A DNA stretch of 41,623 nucleotides from Sphingomonadales bacterium (GTDB taxonomy: Bacteria; Pseudomonadota; Alphaproteobacteria; Sphingomonadales; Sphingomonadaceae): positions 1 to 41,623 of the forward strand of contig JAIXPM010000248.1 of NCBI GenBank assembly GCA_027486275.1. The letters are read 5' to 3'. This document shows positions 15,461-23,587 of this stretch, one piece after another. Every line of letters begins with the position of its first letter. The stretch's first letter is position 1. The position numbers and the translations under genes were made by a program. Under the pieces are notes generated by a model, which did not search any database, had not been told where the DNA came from, and worked only from the letters and a program-made list of their open reading frames with translations.

Positions 15461-15963
15461 TCAGCTACCTCAAAATCGGCGGCCTCCTGGCCGTGTTCGC
15501 GGCAGGCTTCTGGCTAACCGCCCAACTGCGAGAGAAGGACCGGCTGGAAGGCGTCGAGCGCGACTTCAAGGTCTGCGAAAAGAGCGTGAAGGACGGCAGC
15601 GATGCCACCACGTCGTGCCCGCAAAACTTGTCCGACGCCGTCACCCGCGCACGCCGCTATCTGCTCTGCGATGCCGGGCTGAAGGAGGGCGACGCCTATC
15701 GCGTACGCGCCGGCTGCTCCGAGGCGGTGAAGCGCCGCGACGCCGAAGCCACGGCCGCCGCGGCCGAGGCCGATTCCCTGAAAACTGCCCTGGCCGATCT
15801 GAAGGCCGGCCAGGCCGCCGCCATCGCCCGCGCCACCGCGCGCGCCGCCACCTCTGCCCGAAAGGAAGACAATGCCCGTTCTGCCCTCGTTCGTGCGCCC
15901 GCTGCTGGTGCTGGTCGCCAGCGCTGTGATGATCAGTGCCTGCGCGACCTCACGGGCCAGTAA
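15457..15963 (+). CDS. Rz-like inner-membrane spanin subunit
   Basis: The 168-residue product starts MISYLKIGGLLAVFAAGFWLTAQLREKDRLEG: a single N-terminal membrane segment followed by a charged helix. A long Ala/Glu/Arg-rich coiled coil follows (EATAAAAEADSLKTALADLKAGQAAAIARATARAA), the architecture of Rz i-spanins. Several Cys pairs in the periplasmic part are unusual. The Rz1-type lipoprotein gene starts inside its 3' end in another frame, the classic overlapping arrangement. Together they would fuse inner and outer membrane at the last step of lysis. Confidence 0.75.
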   Translation: MISYLKIGGLLAVFAAGFWLTAQLREKDRLEGVERDFKVCEKSVKDGSDATTSCPQNLSDAVTRARRYLLCDAGLKEGDAYRVRAGCSEAVKRRDAEATAAAAEADSLKTALADLKAGQAAAIARATARAATSARKEDNARSALVRAPAAGAGRQRCDDQCLRDLTGQ

Positions 15964-16207
15964 GCCGCTGGCCGCCGACCGCGACCCGGTGGTGGAAGCC
16001 CGCGTGAAGATCGAGCGCGTCTGCCCGGCCGAGCTGGCCGAAGCGCCGGCCGCGCTGCCCGCCAGGCCGGCCGGCGGCGCGCTGGAAGGCGATCCGGCCA
16101 CGCTGGCCTGGGTAGGCGCGATCGCCCGCGCCGCGGCCGATCTGTGGCAGTGGCTGACCGACGCGCGCGCTGCCTGTCCGCCAAGCCCTTCGGCAACCGG
16201 CAAGTGA
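15872..16207 (+). CDS. Rz1-like outer-membrane lipoprotein spanin subunit
   Basis: The gene overlaps the last 92 bases of the Rz-like gene in a different frame and has AAAGGAAG before ATG 15872. The 111-residue product starts with a lipoprotein signal, LLVLVASAVMISACATS, with the lipobox cysteine at about residue 24. It then has a proline-rich stretch (EAPAALPARPAGG) and a short helix. It is longer than lambda Rz1 but fits the type. The pairing with the upstream i-spanin is the main support. Confidence 0.75.
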   Translation: MPVLPSFVRPLLVLVASAVMISACATSRASKPLAADRDPVVEARVKIERVCPAELAEAPAALPARPAGGALEGDPATLAWVGAIARAAADLWQWLTDARAACPPSPSATGK

Positions 16208-16443
16208 TCGCGGCCGTGGACATCGTCGACGAGGCCACGCTGGTGATCGAGCGCACCCGCGCCGCCGCGATCGCGCGCGCCGCCGGCGCCCTGGCCGAGC
16301 CCGGCACCGCCGAATGCATCGGCTGCGGCGACGAGATCGAGCCGAGCCGCCGCGCCGCGCTGCCCTCGGCCTGCCGCTGCATCGACTGCCAGAGCCGGGT
16401 GGAACGCCGCGACGGCCAACGTCGCCGGGAGAAGGACCTGTGA
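16204..16443 (+). CDS. TraR/DksA-type zinc finger protein
   Basis: From GTG 16204, overlapping the preceding TGA, the 79-residue product has a helical N-terminus (VDEATLVIERTRAAAIARAAG) and the four-cysteine finger CIGCGDEI...CRCIDC (C-x2-C-x17-C-x2-C). TraR-type proteins bind the secondary channel of RNA polymerase in place of DksA. Mu-like phages commonly carry one at this position, before the gp25-like gene. It may adjust host transcription late in infection. Confidence 0.8.
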   Translation: MIAAVDIVDEATLVIERTRAAAIARAAGALAEPGTAECIGCGDEIEPSRRAALPSACRCIDCQSRVERRDGQRRREKDL

Positions 16444-16781
16444 ACAGCGTGATGACCATCGACGTGAATTTGGGCCTGTTGGCCGTCTTCATCGCAGCCA
16501 TAGCTGCGAGCGTGGCCCTGTTTACCTTCGTTCGCTCAGGCGACTGGCGGAAGAGCGATGCCTGGAAGGAAAACGGCAAGACGCTGAGCCTGCACGCCGA
16601 GCGCCTGACCAAGCTGGAAACCCGGCTCGAGAACCTGGCCACCAAGGCCGACATTGCCGAGCTGAAGGGCAACCTGGGGGCGCTGAAGGCCGAGCTTGAC
16701 GGCGTGCGCGGCGATGCCCGCGCGGCCGCGTCGGGCGTCGTGCGGATCGAGCAGCTTCTCATGAACGCGAGCGACGTATGA
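16440..16781 (+). CDS. DUF2730-type membrane coiled-coil protein (Mu gp25-like)
   Basis: GTG 16440 is preceded by GAGAAGGA at good distance; an in-frame ATG lies 12 bases later. The 113-residue product has one N-terminal membrane segment (LGLLAVFIAAIAASVALFTFV) and a long coiled coil (LSLHAERLTKLETRLENLATKADIAELKGNLGALKAELD). This matches DUF2730, found just before the terminase genes in Mu-like phages. Its role is not established. Confidence 0.75.
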   Translation: MNSVMTIDVNLGLLAVFIAAIAASVALFTFVRSGDWRKSDAWKENGKTLSLHAERLTKLETRLENLATKADIAELKGNLGALKAELDGVRGDARAAASGVVRIEQLLMNASDV

Positions 16782-17080
16782 ACTACAAAACCCATTTCCA
16801 GTCGCACCTGCGGCTCGCCATCCTGCGCCTGCTGGCGGAATCGCCCGGATACGCGCTGAACAGCTCGATCTTGGTCGACGCGCTGGGCGCGCTCGGCCTG
16901 GCCGCGAGCCGCGACCAGGTGCGCAGCGAGATTGCCTGGCTGGCCGAACAGGGCCTCGCTACGTCTGACGAGCTGCCCGGCGGGCTGATCGTGGCCACCC
17001 TGACCGAGCGCGGCAGCGACGTCGCCACCGGCCGCGCCACCGTGCCCGGCGTCCAGCGCCCGACCCCGAAGGCGCTGTAA
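16778..17080 (+). CDS. Mu gp26-like winged-helix protein (VpaChn25_0724 family)
   Basis: The 100-residue product is one winged-helix domain: HLRLAILRLLAESPGYALNSSILVDALGALGLAASRDQVRSEIAWLAEQGLATSDEL, then a wing strand GLIVATLTERGSDVATGRATVPGVQRP. The ending 'G.RA.V.GV.RP' is a family hallmark. It sits between the gp25-like and terminase small subunit genes as in Mu. The ATG overlaps the previous stop (ATGA). A DNA-binding role in packaging is plausible but unproven. Confidence 0.8.
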   Translation: MNYKTHFQSHLRLAILRLLAESPGYALNSSILVDALGALGLAASRDQVRSEIAWLAEQGLATSDELPGGLIVATLTERGSDVATGRATVPGVQRPTPKAL

Positions 17081-17640
17081 TGGTCATCAAGCGCCGCCGG
17101 CACCCCCCGTCATCGATCGACAAGCTGGGCCAGGAGGTCAAACGGCTGATCGCCGATCTGCTGGCAGATCCTGAAAAGCAGTGGACGATCGAAGATATCC
17201 GCCTGCGCCTCGTGGAGATGGGCAAGCCGGTCAGCTGGTCTGCCCTGCGGCGCCACATCAAGACCGAAGAAGAGGTCGGCGCGGAGCTTCGATACGCTTA
17301 TGAGACGGCCACTGTGCTGGCCAAGAACGTGCCGCATGGCGAAGACGACAGGCTGGCGCGGCTTAACATCGAGCTGCTCTACTCGGGCATTTTTCAGCTG
17401 CAGACGGCCATCCGGGACGGCAAGCCGATGGAAGCTGGCAAATTGATGGCCATCGCCGTGGCCATCGAAAAGGCGGCCGCTGCGACTGCGCGCCTTCAGC
17501 AAATCGAAGAGCGTGCCGATAAGCGCGCGGCCGACAAGATGAAAGCCAAGCTGACGGAGATGGCCAAGAAGCCAGGCTCTGGGCTGACCAAGGAAACGGT
17601 CGATAAGATTTACCACGCTGTTCTGGGCGTCCAATCTTGA
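17080..17640 (+). CDS. Terminase small subunit (DUF3486, Mu gp27-like)
   Basis: This 186-residue protein has the DUF3486 pattern: IDKLGQEVKRLIADLLADPEKQWTIEDIRLRLVEMGKPVSWSALRRHIKTEE, a helix-turn-helix in which SWSALRRHI is the likely recognition helix. A long helical body follows (LNIELLYSGIFQLQTAIRDGKPMEAGKLMAIAVAIEKAAAATARLQQ). In Mu this subunit recognises the pac region near the left end and brings the large subunit for headful packaging. It is coupled to both neighbours. Confidence 0.85.
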   Translation: MVIKRRRHPPSSIDKLGQEVKRLIADLLADPEKQWTIEDIRLRLVEMGKPVSWSALRRHIKTEEEVGAELRYAYETATVLAKNVPHGEDDRLARLNIELLYSGIFQLQTAIRDGKPMEAGKLMAIAVAIEKAAAATARLQQIEERADKRAADKMKAKLTEMAKKPGSGLTKETVDKIYHAVLGVQS

Positions 17641-17909
17641 CGGCCGGCGCGCCTCTCACCGGCCCTTTCGTGGCGGATTATTTGCTGCCCGATGGGCGGC
17701 ACTACTGCTTCATCCTCGAGGGCCCTGCCACCCTCGAAGAGGCCGAGGAACATCTGCGCGCTATTCAGCGTGGCGCATGGATCGAGGGCGGGGAGGTCAT
17801 CATCGTCAAAACGAACATCCTCACGCTATGGATCTATGGCCTGGCAGTATGGCTGAAGGCGCGCTGGCTCAATTGGCGGCAGGAGGCGCGCCGTGGCCTG
17901 GATCGTTGA
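17637..17909 (+). CDS. Hypothetical protein between the terminase genes
   Basis: The frame opens with TTG 17637 on the terminase stop and gives 90 residues. VADYLLPDGRHYCFILEGPATLEEAEEHLRAIQRGAWIEGGEVIIVKT looks like a small alpha-beta unit, followed by an amphipathic or weakly membrane-like helix ITLWIYGLAVWLKARW. No family is recognised. TTG as a start is the least certain point. It overlaps the next gene by 17 bp. Confidence 0.45.
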   Translation: MTAGAPLTGPFVADYLLPDGRHYCFILEGPATLEEAEEHLRAIQRGAWIEGGEVIIVKTNILTLWIYGLAVWLKARWLNWRQEARRGLDR

Positions 17910-18210
17910 GCAGCAGGCCAGGAGCGGGCTCGGCGAGCTGGTGTGGCTGAAGGCAGCCGGGCCGTTCAACTTCGAGGCCGAGGCGGCTATGATCGCCGAC
18001 CGGCTGACCAGTCGCAACGGCCTGTCGTCGCGGCTGGTGCCGGCGCCGTGCCCGCCTGCCGAAGCGCTTGACCGGGTTTATGAAGGCCGGCCATGCCGCG
18101 TGCTGCCCGGCGCCTGGTACCATCGCGGCCTGCGCAGCAACACAGTTGATATCGAATTTGCCGATGGTGGTGGCGCCACCGTGTCGGCCGAGCTGGTGAA
18201 GCGCCGGTGA
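17893..18210 (+). CDS. Hypothetical protein between the terminase genes
   Basis: From GTG 17893 the product is 105 residues: EQQARSGLGELVWLKAAGPFNFEAEAAMIADRLTSRNGLSSRLVPAP and then VYEGRPCRVLPGAWYHRGLRSNTVDIEFADGGGATVSAELVKRR. The second half looks like a small beta-barrel. It is coupled to the terminase large subunit (GTGA at 18207). Function unknown. Confidence 0.5.
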   Translation: MAWIVEQQARSGLGELVWLKAAGPFNFEAEAAMIADRLTSRNGLSSRLVPAPCPPAEALDRVYEGRPCRVLPGAWYHRGLRSNTVDIEFADGGGATVSAELVKRR

Positions 18211-19721
18211 TCGCGGGCACTGCCAGCACCGAGGAGCGACAGGCCGACCGCGATGCCGCGATCCGCCTGTTCGAGGATCTGCCGCCTGGCCGGCTGCTGC
18301 TGGGCTATCAGGCTTCAACGCTGGTCGATCTGCGCGGATCGACCGGTTTGGTGGTCGTGGAAAAGTCCCGTCGTATTGGCCTGACTTGGGGCGTCGCTGC
18401 CTTTGCCGCGCTGACAGCGGCCGCCCAGCCCAGTGCGGGCGGCGATAACGTGTTCTACATGGGTTACGAGCAGGAGATGGCCCGCGAGTTCATCGATGCG
18501 TGCGGGATGTGGGCCAAGGCTTACGGCATCGCCGCTGGCGCGGTGGGCGAGGACGTGTTCGAAGATCTCGACGCCGACGGCAACACCAAGGCAATCAAGG
18601 CGTTCCGGGTCGAGTTCGCCAGCGGGTTCAAGATCGTCGCGCTGTCATCGATGCCGCGGGCGTTCCGCGGCAAGCAGGGTGTGGTGATTATCGATGAAGC
18701 GGCGTTCCACAGCCAGCTAGACGAAAAAATCAAGTCTGCCCTGGCACTGCTGATGTGGCTCGGCCAGGTGGTGATCATCTCGACCCACAACGGCGTCGCC
18801 AATCCGTTCAACCAGCTGATCGATCAAATCCGCGCCGGCAAGCAAAAAGGCCAAGTCGTTAGAATCACGTTCGACGATGCAGTGGACGACGGGCTTTACG
18901 AGCGCATTGCCGAGGTGGCGGCGATCCGTGGCAAGCAGGCACCCTCGAAGGAGGAGTGGATCGCGAACATCCGCGGCTTCTATGGCGACAACGCTGGCGA
19001 AGAGCTTGACGTCATCCCGAAGGAAGGCGGCGGCAGCCTGATCGCCGTGGAAGACTTGGTGGCCTGCCAGTCAGCCGACGCCGGCCGACCGGAGCTTTAC
19101 CAGGGCGGACTGTTCTACATCGGCCGCGACGTTGCCGCTCGCACCGATGGCCAGATCATCTGGGGCTTCGAAATGGTTGGCGACGTGCTCTGGCTGCGCG
19201 ACCGGTGGGAGGCGAATGGCGAGACGTTCGCCGCCCAATCGGCGGCCGCGGCGGCGATGATCGAGCGCCGGCGGATGATGGCCTACTGGATCGACCAGGG
19301 CGGACTTGGCGAGCAGCCGGTGGAAGAGGCCCTCCGCCTTTACGGCGAGAGCCGGGTGAGCGGGCAATTTCTGATCGGCCAGAACCGCATCGACCTGGCG
19401 CTCGGCCTGCAGGATCGTTTCCAGCGCGGGCTGATCCGCATTCCGGCCGATCCGATCATCCGTGCCGATCTTCTGGCTATCCACAAAGTCCCCAACAAAA
19501 GCGGCGTCGGTTACCGTGTCGCCGACGATCCGGAAGGCGATGTCCACGCCGACCGCTTCTGGGCAGCGGCGCTCGCGTCGCGCGCTGCTGACGTCGGCCC
19601 GATGGAATATGCCTATCACCCGGTGCACCCGCCATCAGCGCCGACCGGCAGCCATGGCCGCTTCACCATGCGGCCCGATCATTCCAGCGACTGGCAGCCC
19701 GGCCGGCGCGGCATTTACTGA
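18207..19721 (+). CDS. Terminase large subunit (Mu gp28-like)
   Basis: The 504-residue product has the packaging ATPase pattern. The Walker A-like motif EKSRRIGLTW is at residues 52 to 61, and Walker B VVIIDEAAF at about 159 to 167 has the catalytic Glu after the Asp. A coupling motif region (VVIISTHNG) follows. The nuclease half begins around residue 310 with YIGRDVAARTDGQIIW, including an Asp expected for the RNase H-like active site. It cuts and pumps DNA into the prohead. The C-terminus is proline/histidine-rich. Start GTG 18207 overlaps the preceding stop. Confidence 0.92.
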   Translation: MIAGTASTEERQADRDAAIRLFEDLPPGRLLLGYQASTLVDLRGSTGLVVVEKSRRIGLTWGVAAFAALTAAAQPSAGGDNVFYMGYEQEMAREFIDACGMWAKAYGIAAGAVGEDVFEDLDADGNTKAIKAFRVEFASGFKIVALSSMPRAFRGKQGVVIIDEAAFHSQLDEKIKSALALLMWLGQVVIISTHNGVANPFNQLIDQIRAGKQKGQVVRITFDDAVDDGLYERIAEVAAIRGKQAPSKEEWIANIRGFYGDNAGEELDVIPKEGGGSLIAVEDLVACQSADAGRPELYQGGLFYIGRDVAARTDGQIIWGFEMVGDVLWLRDRWEANGETFAAQSAAAAAMIERRRMMAYWIDQGGLGEQPVEEALRLYGESRVSGQFLIGQNRIDLALGLQDRFQRGLIRIPADPIIRADLLAIHKVPNKSGVGYRVADDPEGDVHADRFWAAALASRAADVGPMEYAYHPVHPPSAPTGSHGRFTMRPDHSSDWQPGRRGIY

Positions 19722-19732
19722 GGACAATAGCC

Positions 19733-21406
19733 ATGGCCACCCGCCCTGATCTCGTCGGCCCGGACGGCGTCACGCCGCTGCGCGATCTGATGACCCGCGA
19801 GATCGCGGCGCCGGCGATGACCAGCCAGCGCTCGATCCTGTCGGGCAACCCGGCCGCCGGCCTGGATCCTGCCCGACTGGCATCGATCCTGCTCGGCGCC
19901 GAGTCCGGCAACATGGTGGATTATCTCGAGCTGGCGGAGCAGCTCGAGGAGCGCGACCTGCACTATCTCTCGGTCCTAGGCACCCGCAAACGCCAGGTGA
20001 GCCAGCTCGACGTCACGGTCGAAGCCGCCAGCGACGATCAGGTGGACCAGGCCAAGGCCGATCTGATCCGCGAGTGGCTGCAGCGCGACACGCTGGAGCC
20101 GGAGTTTTTCGAGATCCTCGACGCCATCGGCAAAGGCTTCAGCTTTACCGAGATTGTCTGGCCGGAATGGAACGGCACCGGCGCATGGCTGCCGGAAAAA
20201 CTAATCTGGCGCGATCCTCGGTGGTTTGAATTCGAACGGGTCGACGGTGCCACGCCGCTGCTCCGCGGCGCCGGCGCTCCGACGCCGCTGCCGAAATACA
20301 AGTTCATCGCGCACGTCCACCAGGCCAAATCCGGCTTGGCGGTGCGCGGCGGCCTGGCGCGGTCGATCGCCTGGGCATTCCTGTTCAAAAGCTTCAGCCT
20401 CAAGGATTGGGTGGAATTCGCCGAAGTCTATGGCCTGCCGATCCGGGTGGGCAAATATCAGCCCGGCGCCACCGACGATCAGATCCGTACGCTGCTGCGC
20501 GCGGTCGCGCAAATCAGCCGCGACGCCGCGGCCGTCGTGCCCAGCTCCATGACCATGGACTTCATCCAGGCCAACGGCTCCGCCGGCCCGGACGTGTTCT
20601 CGCGGCTGTGCGAGTATCTCGACGGCCAGATTTCCAAAGCGGTGCTGGGCCAGACCGCAACCACCGATAGCGAAGGCGGTGGCCTGGGCGGATCCGGCAA
20701 AGAGCACAACGACGTGCGCGGCGATATCGAGCGCGCCGATGCCAAGCTGCTGGCGGCCACCATCAACCGAGACCTGGTGCGCCCGATCATCGACCTCAAT
20801 TTTCCGGCGCTGCCCGGCGCCAAATATCCGCGCCTCAAGATTGGCCGGCCAGAGGAAGAGGATATCGACGCCTTCATGAGCGGCGTTGAGCGCTTCGTGA
20901 AGCTCGGCGGCCGTGTCGGGATTTCAGTCGTTCGGGACAAGCTGCAGCTGCCCGATCCGGCCGCCGGCGAGGCGGTGCTCACGGCCCCGCAGCCGGCGAA
21001 TCCGATGCCGGCCGAAAACGCCCTTGCCAGCGCCGCGCCGGCCCCCGGCCCCGGTGTTCCCCCGCAAACAGCCGCCACGGGCCTTCTTACGCCTCTTATT
21101 CCTTCTTACGGGGCCAATCCGCCCCCGGCGACAGCCGCCGGTGGCGCCGGCGTGCCCGTTGGCGACGATATCGACGCCGCTACCCAGGCAATGCTCGATG
21201 CCGGCTGGCAGCCGGTAATGGCGCCGATCCTGGATCCGCTTCTCGCCGCCATCGATGCCGCGGCGACCTTTGAGGAGGCGGTGGCCGCGCTCACGCCGGC
21301 GCTGGCGGCGATGGATTCGGGCGAGCTGGCCCGCCGCCTGCTCGCCGGCGCCTTTGCCGTGCGGGCCGAGGCCGCCAGCGCGCCGGCGGCGGAGCCCGCG
21401 CCATGA
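19733..21406 (+). CDS. Portal protein (DUF935, Mu gp29-like)
   Basis: The 557-residue protein follows the DUF935 family: AGLDPARLASILLGAESGNMVDYLELAEQLEERDLHYLSVLGTRKRQVSQLDVTV, then GFSFTEIVWPEWNG, then the core KDWVEFAEVYGLPIRVGKY and VPSSMTMDFIQA, then LGQTATTDSEGGG. It forms the dodecameric channel through which DNA enters the head. An Ala/Pro linker around residues 420 to 475 leads into a C-terminal helical segment that varies among relatives. ATG 19733 has GAGGA upstream. Confidence 0.92.
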   Translation: MATRPDLVGPDGVTPLRDLMTREIAAPAMTSQRSILSGNPAAGLDPARLASILLGAESGNMVDYLELAEQLEERDLHYLSVLGTRKRQVSQLDVTVEAASDDQVDQAKADLIREWLQRDTLEPEFFEILDAIGKGFSFTEIVWPEWNGTGAWLPEKLIWRDPRWFEFERVDGATPLLRGAGAPTPLPKYKFIAHVHQAKSGLAVRGGLARSIAWAFLFKSFSLKDWVEFAEVYGLPIRVGKYQPGATDDQIRTLLRAVAQISRDAAAVVPSSMTMDFIQANGSAGPDVFSRLCEYLDGQISKAVLGQTATTDSEGGGLGGSGKEHNDVRGDIERADAKLLAATINRDLVRPIIDLNFPALPGAKYPRLKIGRPEEEDIDAFMSGVERFVKLGGRVGISVVRDKLQLPDPAAGEAVLTAPQPANPMPAENALASAAPAPGPGVPPQTAATGLLTPLIPSYGANPPPATAAGGAGVPVGDDIDAATQAMLDAGWQPVMAPILDPLLAAIDAAATFEEAVAALTPALAAMDSGELARRLLAGAFAVRAEAASAPAAEPAP

Positions 21407-21543
21407 AGAAGCTCCTCTGGCTCTGGCCGGCCCTGCTGGTGCTTTGCCTCTATTATTGGGCGGTCGAGGTTTTCCAGGAACACCGCTGGGTGCTGCTCGC
21501 CGGCGTGGTGATTGGCGCGGCAATCGGCGCGGCGATGGCCTGA
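21403..21543 (+). CDS. Tiny two-segment membrane protein 1
   Basis: ATG 21403 overlaps the portal stop (ATGA) and opens 46 codons: MKKLLWLWPALLVLCLYYW..., with a second hydrophobic stretch WVLLAGVVIGAAIGAAMA that has glycine-zipper spacing. Two short membrane segments flank a charged turn (VEVFQEHR). It is the first of three consecutive tiny membrane proteins before gpF. Role unknown; a pinholin-like or superinfection function is possible. Confidence 0.5.
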   Translation: MKKLLWLWPALLVLCLYYWAVEVFQEHRWVLLAGVVIGAAIGAAMA

Positions 21544-21565
21544 TCGCGATCGAGGAGAAACCGCC

Positions 21566-21712
21566 GTGAACGAATTCAATCAACTCTTGATCGCCGCGCT
21601 GGCCCTGGCCGGCGCCGTTGGTTTCTTGGCCGCTACAATATGGGCGCCATCGCCTTGGCTGCTGCTGGCCGCGGCCGGCTGCCTGGCCCTGGTCTTTGCC
21701 GCACTGTCATGA
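21566..21712 (+). CDS. Tiny two-segment membrane protein 2
   Basis: GTG 21566 is preceded by GAGGAGAAA (21552..21560). The 48-residue product has two hydrophobic segments separated by a Pro turn: LLIAALALAGAVGFLAATIW, then WLLLAAAGCLALVFAALS. It resembles the next protein in layout and in the LLLAAAGCLALV / LLLGAAGCLLVS stretch, which suggests a tandem duplication. Confidence 0.5.
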   Translation: MNEFNQLLIAALALAGAVGFLAATIWAPSPWLLLAAAGCLALVFAALS

Positions 21713-21855
21713 AGAGCCTGGTGTTCTCCGCGCTGGCCCTGATCGGCTGCCTCGCCTTCATCATGGGCGCCGTTGCGGTCGATGATTATAGCCTGCTGCT
21801 CGGCGCCGCCGGCTGCCTGCTCGTCTCTTGGTGGGCGCTGGGCTTGCCGCAGTGA
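21709..21855 (+). CDS. Tiny two-segment membrane protein 3
   Basis: ATG 21709 overlaps the previous stop. The 48 residues (MKSLVFSALALIGCLAFIMGAVAVDDYSLLLGAAGCLLVSWWALGLPQ) form two membrane segments joined by VDDYS. Same length and second-segment sequence as the gene before it. Its stop overlaps the GTG of gpF. Role unknown. Confidence 0.5.
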   Translation: MKSLVFSALALIGCLAFIMGAVAVDDYSLLLGAAGCLLVSWWALGLPQ

Positions 21856-23306
21856 AGGTCGATGTCCGCCAGGCAGTGAACCTGCCGCCCGAAGAGGCCA
21901 TCCAATTCCTCGATGCGAAGGGATATAGGGTCTCAGTCAGCTGGACCGATACCTGGCAGGACGAGCACGCCAGCGCCTTCACGGTCGCCAAAGTCGCCAA
22001 GATCGACCTGCTGCGCGAAATCCATGTCTCGCTGATCGATGCCATGGCCAAGGGCCAGACCTTTGAAAGCTGGAAGGACGAGCTGCAGCCAAAGCTGGTC
22101 GAGGCCGGCTGGTGGGGCCGCGTGGTCAATCCGGAGCTGACTGGCACCGGCCGCACCGTCATCGTCGGCCCGCGCCGGCTACGCACCATTTACGACACCA
22201 ACCTGCGCATGGCGCGCGCCACCGCGCTGTGGGGCCGGATCGAGGCGGGCAAGGCGGCCATGCCCTATCTGCGTTACTCGGCGGTGATGGACGGCCGCAC
22301 CCGGCCGCAGCACCGCGCCTGGCACGATATCGTCCTGCCGGTCGATCATCCCTGGTGGCGCACCCACTTTCCCCCCAACGGCTGGAATTGCCGCTGCACG
22401 GTGGTCCAGATGAACGATCGGATGCTGGCGCGCCGCGGGCTGAAGGTGAGCGCGGATCCGCCCGAAGGCCCGCCCTCGGCCTTCTTTCGATCCGGCAGCT
22501 TCACGCCGGAATTCGTGCCGCGCGGCATCGACCCGGGTTTCGCCTATAATCCGGGCACCGCTCGCGCCACGCTCACGCTGGAGAAGGCCGCTGACAGCCT
22601 GGCGCGCGCGGCCGACGTGCCCGGCCTGGTCGAAGTCGCGCTGGCCGATATCATCGAGACGCTGCCCGGCGGCCCGCCGGCCAGGGCCGCGATCGAGGCG
22701 ATGGTGACCCTGGCGCGCGCCGGCAAGATCAAGGAACTGGCCGCCAAGCTGGCCGAGCTGCTGGGCGTGGTGACGGCGGCCAGCGAGGCGGGCGATATCC
22801 AGACGGCCGCGAGGGGCGGGAGGCGCGGCGGGAAACCAATCTCGGCAAGGCTGAGCGCGCTGGCCGCGCGGCGGACGCGCGATGCCGGCGGGCGTTTTGC
22901 TGACGAGGCAGATCAATGGCAACTGGGCGGCCTTGACTATCGCGATCTGGCGAAAGGGAAGCGCGGCCGTTTTGTGGTGATCGGCACGCTGGACCGCCGA
23001 ACGGCCCGTCTGATCGGGGCTCCGGCCGGACCGATCCGGCTATCGGCCGAGGATGCTGCCAAGCAACTGTTCAAACGCCCGGCGGTCATGCCCGTTCATT
23101 ATCGGCGGGCGCCGGAGATGTTCGCCAGTGGCCGCCTCTACCGGGACGGCTCGGCCGTGGTCGCCCACTATCGGATGGACGGGCAGGATTGGCACGCCGT
23201 GCTGAAGCCAACGGCGGCAGGCGAGCTCTATCTGAATTCGCTGCGGCCGACAGATGCCAAGAACATGGCGGGCATCGCGCGCAGGGCAATTTTGCTGAGG
23301 GAGTGA
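21852..23306 (+). CDS. gpF-like head morphogenesis protein with C-terminal PBECR-like nuclease domain
   Basis: The first 250 of 484 residues match the Mu F / SPP1 gp7 minor head family. LRTIYDTNLRMARATALW is followed by MDGRTRPQHRAWHDIVLPVDHPWW and then FPPNGWNCRC, the family's Cys-x-Cys end. The last 115 or so residues are an extra domain: RFVVIGTL..RLIGAPAGPIRLSAEDAAKQLFKRP, then YRRAPEMFASGRLYRDGSAVVAHYRMDGQDWHAVLKPT and YLNSLRPTDAKNMAG. This is the strand-helix-strand pattern of phage Barnase-EndoU-ColicinE5/D-RelE-like nucleases (PBECR), which are known as fusions to F-like proteins. It could be injected with the DNA to act in the host, or be structural only. Start GTG 21852. Confidence 0.85.
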   Translation: MKVDVRQAVNLPPEEAIQFLDAKGYRVSVSWTDTWQDEHASAFTVAKVAKIDLLREIHVSLIDAMAKGQTFESWKDELQPKLVEAGWWGRVVNPELTGTGRTVIVGPRRLRTIYDTNLRMARATALWGRIEAGKAAMPYLRYSAVMDGRTRPQHRAWHDIVLPVDHPWWRTHFPPNGWNCRCTVVQMNDRMLARRGLKVSADPPEGPPSAFFRSGSFTPEFVPRGIDPGFAYNPGTARATLTLEKAADSLARAADVPGLVEVALADIIETLPGGPPARAAIEAMVTLARAGKIKELAAKLAELLGVVTAASEAGDIQTAARGGRRGGKPISARLSALAARRTRDAGGRFADEADQWQLGGLDYRDLAKGKRGRFVVIGTLDRRTARLIGAPAGPIRLSAEDAAKQLFKRPAVMPVHYRRAPEMFASGRLYRDGSAVVAHYRMDGQDWHAVLKPTAAGELYLNSLRPTDAKNMAGIARRAILLRE

Positions 23307-23419
23307 AACCGGCCCTGGATCGTACGCCCAGGCATTTGCCGCAGAAGCGGTAGTGATGGCCACGGATGCGCCGGTTCAATCGATATGCCCGCAACCATCC
23401 GGATTTTCAAGGAGAGAAC
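23307..23419. other. Short non-coding gap before the moron
   Basis: Between the gpF stop and the ATG at 23420 there is no convincing gene. The stretch holds a small hairpin (CCGC-AGAA-GCGG at about 23340) and, at its end, AAGGAGAG before the 23420 start. Composition is visibly less GC-rich than the flanking head genes. A promoter for the following genes may lie here but no good hexamer pair was found. Confidence 0.4.
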
Positions 23420-23587
23420 ATGACAGCCGCACACCGCGCTTTGATGGCGAAGATCGAGAAGTGCCTGGCGCTCTCTGGCAGCGCTGCTGGCCGAGCTGCT
23501 GGGCTTGCCCCAGTAAGGCCGGGGCTGGACAGACGACACGCGTCTGCCAAAACTGCGCCACAGGGTCGTCGCAACAGGGGAATTGAA
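23420..23587 (+). pseudogene. Possible remnant of a small gene ahead of the secreted protein
   Basis: ATG 23420 has a strong Shine-Dalgarno (AAGGAGAG) but opens a frame (MTAAHRALMAKIEKCLALSGSAA...) that soon becomes low in sense and then runs in frame into the signal peptide of the gene at 23588. The opening AKIEKCLAL resembles the start of DUF2786 proteins. A second frame nearby reads LAALLAELLGLPQ before a stop, and the DNA there resembles segments at 22738 and 21839. It looks like the stump of a gene broken by deletion or frameshift; a 198-residue fusion with the next gene is less likely. Confidence 0.35.
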
